Assembly: GCF_902832845.1 (NCBI RefSeq)
Contig: NZ_CADFDB010000002.1
Location: 186,001 to 250,000, forward strand
Length of the DNA: 64,000 bases
Direction: 5' to 3'
Origin: Burkholderia metallica
GTDB lineage: Bacteria > Pseudomonadota > Gammaproteobacteria > Burkholderiales > Burkholderiaceae
A program made the translations under genes and the position numbers. Shown piece after piece: positions 58,790 through 64,000 of this stretch (the first letter of the stretch is position 1; every line of letters starts with the position of its first letter). A model generated the notes under the pieces. The model did not search any database. It had not been told where the DNA came from and was given only the letters and a program-made list of their open reading frames with translations.

Positions 58790-58810
58790 CGGCCCGCGCG
58801 TGGCGGGCCG
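58790..58810 (-). terminator. stem-loop between cioB and the bestrophin gene
   Basis: CGGCCCGC at 58,790-58,797 pairs with GCGGGCCG at 58,803-58,810 around a 5-nt loop. It lies 78 nt past the stop of the oxidase subunit gene and upstream of the bestrophin gene, so it likely ends the cioAB transcript. Only a short TT follows on the minus strand. Confidence 0.5.
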
Positions 58811-58887
58811 CTTTCACTCGGGTGCCGGGCCAGGCTGGGCGCAATGATACGCCCGCGCCGGCCGTGCCCCGTCACATCGCTTGCCGC

Positions 58888-59895
58888 TCAGTGATAGCCG
58901 ATGTCGCCCTCGCGCACCTTGCCGCGGAACACGCGGTACTGCATCGCGTTGTACACGAGGATGATCGGCAGCACGATCACGGTGCCGACGAGCGCGAACA
59001 GCTGGCTCGAATGGCTCGACGACGCGTCCCAGATCGTCAGCGACGGCGGCACGATGTTCGGCCAGATGCTGATCACGAGCCCCGTGTAGCCGAGGAACAC
59101 GAGCGCGAGCGTCAACAGGAACGGCGTGGCCTCGTGCGCACGCTTCACCGTGTGGAAGATGCCCCACACGCAGGCGACGACGAGGACCGGCACCGGCAGG
59201 AACCAGCCGAGGTTGCCGCTGCCGAACCAGCGGTGCGCGACGGCCGGCAGCCCGATCACGGTCCACAGGCTCACCACGCCCATCACCGCGAGCAGCACGC
59301 CCGTGAGCGGCTTCATCAACAGCCGCATCTTGCGCTGCAGTTCGCCGTCGACCTTCAGGATCAGCCAGCCGCAGCCGAGCGTCGCATAGGTGACGAGCAC
59401 GCCGATCCCGCACAGCATGCTGAACGGCGACAGCCAGTCGAACGGCCCGCCCGCGAACTGGTGGTTCTCGATCTTGATGCCCTGCAGCAGCGAACCAAGC
59501 ACGATCCCCTGGCAGAACGCGGCGAGCGCCGAGCCCCCGATGAACGCGAGATCCCACATGTGCTGCGTGCGCGTGGCCTTCGCGCGCAATTCGAACGCGG
59601 CGCCGCGGAAAATCAGGCCGACCAGCATCAGCACCAGCGGCAGGTAGTTCGCGGGCAGCAGCGTCGAATACACGACCGGGAACGCGCCGTAGAGGCCCGC
59701 GCCGCCGAGCACGAGGAACGTCTCGTTGCCGTCCCACACCGGCGCGACGGTGTCGAGCATCACCTGGCGCTCGGCTTTCGCGTCGAAAAACGGAAACAGC
59801 AGGCCGATGCCGAGATCGAAGCCGTCCAGCATCACGTAGATGAATACGCCGAGGCCGATGATCGCGGCCCACACGACAGGAAGATCGATGTGCAT
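58888..59895 (-). CDS. cioB: cytochrome bd-type quinol oxidase subunit II
   Basis: The 335-residue membrane protein (MHIDLPVVWAAIIGLGVFIY, VMLDGFDLGIGLLFPFF) has about eight helices and the CydB signature WDGNETFLVLGGAGLYGAFP. It forms the bd oxidase with subunit I, encoded just upstream with a 3-nt gap. The short length and sequence type resemble the cyanide-insensitive oxidase CioB of pseudomonads. Confidence 0.92.
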   Translation of the reverse strand: MHIDLPVVWAAIIGLGVFIYVMLDGFDLGIGLLFPFFDAKAERQVMLDTVAPVWDGNETFLVLGGAGLYGAFPVVYSTLLPANYLPLVLMLVGLIFRGAAFELRAKATRTQHMWDLAFIGGSALAAFCQGIVLGSLLQGIKIENHQFAGGPFDWLSPFSMLCGIGVLVTYATLGCGWLILKVDGELQRKMRLLMKPLTGVLLAVMGVVSLWTVIGLPAVAHRWFGSGNLGWFLPVPVLVVACVWGIFHTVKRAHEATPFLLTLALVFLGYTGLVISIWPNIVPPSLTIWDASSSHSSQLFALVGTVIVLPIILVYNAMQYRVFRGKVREGDIGYH

Positions 59896-59898
59896 GGC

Positions 59899-61299
59899 TT
59901 ACTCCGCTTCGGTCACGTTCAGCGGCGTGGACAGCGCGCTCTTGCGCAGCCCCGGATGCCGGTGCAGCTCGATATACCCGGCCTGCGCGGCCGGCCCGCG
60001 CTTCATCAGTTTCATCATGTAGTAGATACCCGTTCCGAACACCAGGAAATACACGACCACGAAGATCAGCAGCGACACGCCGACCTGCTGCGCGCTGAGC
60101 GGCGCGACGGAATCGACGGTGCGCAGCACGCCGTAGACGGTCCACGGCTGACGCCCGACCTCGGTCGTGATCCAGCCGGCCAGCAGCGCGACGATGCCCG
60201 ACGGCCCCATCGCCACCACGAACCACTGGAACCAGCGCGTTTCATACAGGCGCCCGCCCTTTCTCAGCAGCAACCCGAGCAGCGCGGTGAGCAGCATCAG
60301 CATCCCGAGGCCCGCCATGATCCGGAACGTCCAGAAGATGATCGGCGAATACGGGCGGTCCTGCGGCGCGAATTCCTTCAGCCCGCGAATCTCGCCGTCC
60401 CAGCTGTGCGTGAGGATCAGGCTGCCGAGGTGCGGCACCTGGATCGCATAGCGGGTGGTTTCGGCCTGCATGTCGGGCAGCCCGACGAGGTTCAGCGCGG
60501 TGCCGCCCTTCTCGGTTTCCCACAGCCCCTCGATCGCCGCGATCTTCGCCGGCTGGTATTCGCGCGTGTTCAGCCCGTGCGCGTCGCCGACGACGATCTG
60601 GATCGGCGCGAGAACCAGCAGCATCCACAGCGCCATCGAGAAGCTGCGCTTCACCGGCTCGTCGCGGCGCCCCTTCAGCAGGTGCCATGCGCCGCATGCG
60701 GCGACGATGAAGCCCGCGACGATGAACGCGGCGATCGTCATGTGCACGAGACGGTACGGGAACGACGGGTTGAAGACGACCTTGAACCAGTCGACCGGCA
60801 CGACGAGGCCGTTCTCGATCTTGTAGCCCTGCGGCGTCTGCATGAAGCTGTTCGACGCGAGAATCCAGAACGTCGAGATCAGCGTGCCGACCGCGACCAT
60901 CAGCGTCGCGAAGAAGTGCGCGCGCGGGCTCACGCGCTGCCAGCCGAACAGCATCACGCCGAGGAAGCCGGCTTCGAGGAAGAACGCCGTGAGCACTTCA
61001 TACGTGAGCAGCGGGCCGGTGATGTTGCCCGCGACGCGCGAGAAGCCGGCCCAGTTCGTGCCGAACTCGTACGCCATCACGACGCCGGAGACCACGCCCA
61101 TCCCGAAGCCGATCGCGAAGATCTTCGACCAGAACTGGAACATGGATTTGTAGGCGGCGTCGCCGGTGACGAGGTAGCGCCATTCCAGCACCGCCAGGAA
61201 GCTCGCCATGCCGATGCTGATCGCGGGAAACACGATGTGGAACGACACCGTGAACGCGAATTGCAACCGGGCGAGATGGAACGCATCGAAGATTTCCAT
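59899..61299 (-). CDS. cioA: cytochrome bd-type quinol oxidase subunit I (CioA-like)
   Basis: The 466-residue protein carries the hemes of bd oxidase and reduces O2 to water using quinol. Motifs are LARLQFAFTVSFHIVFP with the heme-ligand His, the GRQPW quinol-domain motif (TTEVGRQPWTVYG) and many membrane helices. The quinol-binding loop is short, as in CioA-type oxidases that tolerate cyanide. The ATG at 61,299 gives the family start MEIFDAFHLA; codons upstream are not protein-like. It is co-transcribed with cioB. It is divergent from fdhD. Confidence 0.93.
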   Translation of the reverse strand: MEIFDAFHLARLQFAFTVSFHIVFPAISIGMASFLAVLEWRYLVTGDAAYKSMFQFWSKIFAIGFGMGVVSGVVMAYEFGTNWAGFSRVAGNITGPLLTYEVLTAFFLEAGFLGVMLFGWQRVSPRAHFFATLMVAVGTLISTFWILASNSFMQTPQGYKIENGLVVPVDWFKVVFNPSFPYRLVHMTIAAFIVAGFIVAACGAWHLLKGRRDEPVKRSFSMALWMLLVLAPIQIVVGDAHGLNTREYQPAKIAAIEGLWETEKGGTALNLVGLPDMQAETTRYAIQVPHLGSLILTHSWDGEIRGLKEFAPQDRPYSPIIFWTFRIMAGLGMLMLLTALLGLLLRKGGRLYETRWFQWFVVAMGPSGIVALLAGWITTEVGRQPWTVYGVLRTVDSVAPLSAQQVGVSLLIFVVVYFLVFGTGIYYMMKLMKRGPAAQAGYIELHRHPGLRKSALSTPLNVTEAE

Positions 61300-61726
61300 G
61301 ACCGTAATTTGCTCGTGGTTGTGAGGACGTACGCCCGAAGCAGGAAATCGCGCGACGGCTTGGCGACAACACATGCGAACACAAACGGTTACTCGCATGG
61401 CATCGAAGCGTGAATGACGATATCGCGTTTGCAACGATACTCGCAATCGTTCGAACGTGCGCTGAAACTGTGCTGCTGCCGTGGCCGAAGATGTGTGCAC
61501 GGAAAACACATTTCGTGCCTGCGGGACGCTCAGCTGTACTGCTTTCCGCGTAGCGGCGCTGTACATCCGGCTCGCCTTTCATCCCCGTTAACATCCGATC
61601 CAACGCTTGCCTGCCGCCACGGCGCGCCTTCTCCGGCCGAATCCGCCCGGCAGCATCGATTCCCGTGGTTGGGCGCATGCGCCCGACCCGGCCGGCCCCC
61701 CCGGCCGATCCCCTGGAGAAAACCGC
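61300..61726. promoter_or_regulatory. divergent cioAB/fdhD control region (427 nt)
   Basis: The region must contain the promoters of both operons. I looked for an FNR/Anr box (TTGATN4ATCAA) and found no good match. The part around 61,400-61,450 is relatively AT-rich. No gene is supported. Confidence 0.4.
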
Positions 61727-62599
61727 ATGGAGTCCTGCATCCGCCGCGACGACCCGACCGGCAGCACCGCGTGTCATGTGACGCGTCACCGTGCCGGCGA
61801 AGCGCGCGACACCGTCGACCGCGTCGTCGACGAAACGCCGGTTGCACTCGTATTCAACGGCATCGCGCACACGGTCATGATGGCCACCCCGATCGATCTC
61901 GACGTATTCGGCCTCGGCTTCGCGCTGAGCGAAGGCATCGTCGAGCGCGCGTCGGACGTGTTCGACATCGAAAGCGAATGGCGGCCCGGCAGCGCCGAAG
62001 TGCGGCTCACCGTGTCGCAGCAGGCATTCATGGCGATGAAGGCGCACCGGCGCGCGCTGGCCGGCCGCACCGGCTGCGGCGTATGCGGGATCGAAAGCAT
62101 CGCACAGCTCGACCTGCACCCGCCGCGCATCGCCGCCGCCGGCTCGGCCGCCGGGATCGGCGCGCAAGCGCTCGAACGCGCCGCGCGGGCGTTGCCGGCC
62201 CGTCAAACGCTGATGCGGGAGACGGGCGGCATCCACGCGGCCGCGTGGTGCGACCGCGATGGCGCGGTGCTCGACGTGTTCGAGGACGTCGGCCGCCACA
62301 ACGCGCTCGACAAGCTGATCGGCCGGCTCGCGCGGCGCCGCGCGAACCTTCACGACGGCTTCGTGTTCCTGTCGAGCCGCGCAAGCTACGAACTGGTGCG
62401 CAAGGCCGCGCGGGTCGGCATCCCGATGATCGCGACGATCTCGGCACCGACGTCGCTTGCGATCGACGTCGCCCGCGAAGCCGGCGTGCGGCTGCTCGGC
62501 TTCTGTCGCAACGACGGCTTCGTCGAGTACGTGTCGCCCGACGCCATCCACCCTGATCAACCGGCGCCCGCTCGGGCGCATCCGGCGCTCTCCCGATGA
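61727..62599 (+). CDS. fdhD: formate dehydrogenase accessory sulfurtransferase FdhD
   Basis: The 290-residue protein moves sulfur from a desulfurase to the molybdenum cofactor of formate dehydrogenases. The key CxxC is visible in GRTGCGVCGIES (Cys117, Cys120). HDGFVFLSSRASYELVRKAA and the ISAPTSLAIDVAREAGVRL segment are typical. The ATG at 61,727 follows CTGGAGAAAACC. It overlaps moeA by 4 nt (ATGA at 62,596-62,599), which links cofactor synthesis with cofactor sulfuration. The FdhA-like enzyme at 33,408 is a possible client. Confidence 0.93.
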   Translation: MESCIRRDDPTGSTACHVTRHRAGEARDTVDRVVDETPVALVFNGIAHTVMMATPIDLDVFGLGFALSEGIVERASDVFDIESEWRPGSAEVRLTVSQQAFMAMKAHRRALAGRTGCGVCGIESIAQLDLHPPRIAAAGSAAGIGAQALERAARALPARQTLMRETGGIHAAAWCDRDGAVLDVFEDVGRHNALDKLIGRLARRRANLHDGFVFLSSRASYELVRKAARVGIPMIATISAPTSLAIDVAREAGVRLLGFCRNDGFVEYVSPDAIHPDQPAPARAHPALSR

Positions 62600-63810
62600 A
62601 CCCACTGACCGATTTCGATACCGCGCAGCAGCATTTCGCGAGCGCATTCGCGCCGCTCGACGCCACCCGCGCCGTCCCGGTCGCGCAAGCCGCCGGCCAC
62701 GTGCTGGCCGCGCCGCTCACCGCCGTGCTCGACCAGCCGCCGGTCGACCAGAGCGCGATGGACGGCTACGCCGTACGTCACGCGGATCTCGCATCGGGCG
62801 AGCCGCTGCCCGTCGCGCAACGCTGCTATGCGGGCGACACGCCGGCGCCGCTGGCCCCGCGCACGGTCGCGCGCATCTTCACCGGCAGCGTGATACCGCC
62901 CGGCGCGGACACCGTCGTGATGCAGGAGCACGCCCGCGAGCAGGACGGCCGGGTCGTATTCGACGCGCCGCAGCGCGACGGCACGCATATCCGCCGCCGC
63001 GGCGAGGAAGTGCGCGCCGGCGACCTGCTCGTGCCGGCCGGCGTGCGCATGGGCGCGATGCACGTCGGCGTGGCGGCCGCGCAGGGGCTCGCGCGCGTCG
63101 ACGTGCGGCCGGCGCTGCGCGTCGGCATCCTGACGACCGGCGACGAGCTCGTCGCGTGCGGCCAGCCGCGTGCTCCGCAACAGATTTACAACAGCAATGC
63201 GCCGATGCTCGCCGCGCTGGTCGCGGGAACCGGCGCCGCGGTCGCGATGAACGTGCATGCGGCCGACACCGCGCCCGCCGTCGATCGCGCGCTGCGCGAC
63301 CTGCACGCGGGCTGCGACCTCGTGATTTGCGTCGGCGGCGCGTCGGTCGGCGACAAGGATCTGCTGCGGCCCGCACTGCACGCACTCGACGCATCGTTCA
63401 TCGTCACCGGTGTGCGCATGAAGCCGGGCAAGCCGGTTGCACTCGCCCGGCTCGACACGCGGCCGGTGGTGCTGCTGCCCGGCAATCCGGGCGCCGCGAT
63501 GACCGCGTTCGCGCTGTTCGTCGCGCCGCTGATCCGCCGGCTGCAAGGCCGCGACGCGCGCGTGCCGATCGTGCCGTCGCTGCCGATCGACGCCGACTTC
63601 GAGCCCGATGCGCAGCGCGAGCGCTTCGTGCGCGTGCACTGCGCGGTCGGGCTCGACGGTGCGCCCGGCCTCGATACGCTGCGCCAGCAAGGCGCCGGCA
63701 CGCTGCAATCGCTCGTGCAGGCGAGCGGGCTGGCCCGGCTGCCGGCCGGGCGGCGCATCGCGCGCGGCGACGCGGTTCCGTATTACGAATTCGCGCAGTG
63801 GCTCGCATGA
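62596..63810 (+). CDS. moeA: molybdopterin molybdenumtransferase MoeA
   Basis: The 404-residue protein inserts molybdate into adenylated molybdopterin to give Mo-cofactor. It shows VDQSAMDGYAVRHADL near residue 50, IFTGSVIPPGADTVVMQEHA, the MoCF domain GILTTGDELV and CVGGASVGDKDLLRPAL, and LPGNPGAAMTAFALFV near 297. The start overlaps fdhD, so the two are translationally coupled. No other molybdopterin gene is in the window. The region after 63,810 to the right edge shows no supported gene. Confidence 0.93.
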   Translation: MNPLTDFDTAQQHFASAFAPLDATRAVPVAQAAGHVLAAPLTAVLDQPPVDQSAMDGYAVRHADLASGEPLPVAQRCYAGDTPAPLAPRTVARIFTGSVIPPGADTVVMQEHAREQDGRVVFDAPQRDGTHIRRRGEEVRAGDLLVPAGVRMGAMHVGVAAAQGLARVDVRPALRVGILTTGDELVACGQPRAPQQIYNSNAPMLAALVAGTGAAVAMNVHAADTAPAVDRALRDLHAGCDLVICVGGASVGDKDLLRPALHALDASFIVTGVRMKPGKPVALARLDTRPVVLLPGNPGAAMTAFALFVAPLIRRLQGRDARVPIVPSLPIDADFEPDAQRERFVRVHCAVGLDGAPGLDTLRQQGAGTLQSLVQASGLARLPAGRRIARGDAVPYYEFAQWLA

Positions 63811-64000
63811 GCGCGACGGCCGTCATGCGTCCGACCCACGGCATTCGCCGCCGCGCCGCCCGCATCGCGAACTGTATTCCTGCAATTCGGACGCGATTGT
63901 GCCCCTGCCGGGAAAACCCGGCGGACTATCCTCACGATGAGGCTCGTCACGCGCCGCGCGAGCGCACATCCGCACGCGTTCGTCCGACCGGGGACGCCTC

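Noticed and set aside
58822-61413. Long plus-strand open frame opposite cioAB
   Set aside because: It is the antisense shadow of two clear membrane-protein genes; the translation is rich in Arg, His, Asp and Gln, as expected from such a shadow.
63807-64000. Frame that starts in the moeA stop (ATGA) and stays open to the right edge
   Set aside because: The overlap is suggestive, but the translation (MSATAVMRPTHGIRRRAARI) is Arg-rich, with a Cys-rich stretch atypical of a real gene, and the stretch is too short to judge.

Overview
The window is GC-rich, gene-dense proteobacterial DNA that looks like a secondary chromosome of a Burkholderia species, probably of the Burkholderia cepacia complex. 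This rests on codon use, strong GGAG-type ribosome binding sites, frequent ATGA stop/start overlaps and the families present. The species is an inference. No rRNA, tRNA, CRISPR array, phage or intact insertion sequence was seen.

Layout. (1) 1-11,656: one tightly overlapped operon for glycogen and trehalose metabolism: the tail of a TreS/maltokinase gene, then glgB, glgX, treZ, malQ and treY. (2) 11,643-19,647: small conserved proteins, DUF1328, an rpoN (sigma-54) copy, a CBS-domain remnant behind a candidate -24/-12 promoter, a sigma-54-dependent response regulator, a DUF1269-like protein and MarC. (3) 19,685-26,755: a Rieske/FAD reductase, NAD-formate dehydrogenase, a MocR-type regulator with an altered PLP site, DUF1269, small proteins, PsiE and a stand-alone LysR-type DNA-binding domain. 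(4) 27,145-29,816: a DyP peroxidase with an encapsulin-targeting tail, the encapsulin shell and a small third gene. (5) 30,437-35,687: a ClpG/ClpK-like disaggregase and an FdhA/YdeP-like molybdoenzyme. (6) 35,818-42,317: an NCS1 permease, a divergent LysR regulator and an M20 amidohydrolase/DUF1028/Rid/FMO cluster, probably for a nitrogenous substrate. (7) 42,624-47,631: an R-body (Reb) locus with four RebB-family genes, its own ECF-like sigma factor and a Crp/Fnr regulator. (8) About 48,072-52,586: a less GC-rich, mosaic stretch with exported proteins and gene debris. (9) 52,587-55,823: LysR, SDR and MFS. (10) 56,253-57,635: a second-type trpS behind a Trp-Trp leader peptide with competing RNA hairpins. 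(11) 57,804-63,810: bestrophin, CioAB-type bd oxidase, FdhD and MoeA.

How it fits together. Much of the content concerns stress and stationary phase: glycogen/trehalose interconversion, a peroxidase nanocompartment, a disaggregase, sigma-54 control, universal small stress proteins and a cyanide-insensitive-type oxidase. FdhD and MoeA would serve molybdenum enzymes such as the FdhA-like protein in the same window. The most striking accessory system is the R-body locus. The most striking regulatory element is the trpS leader.
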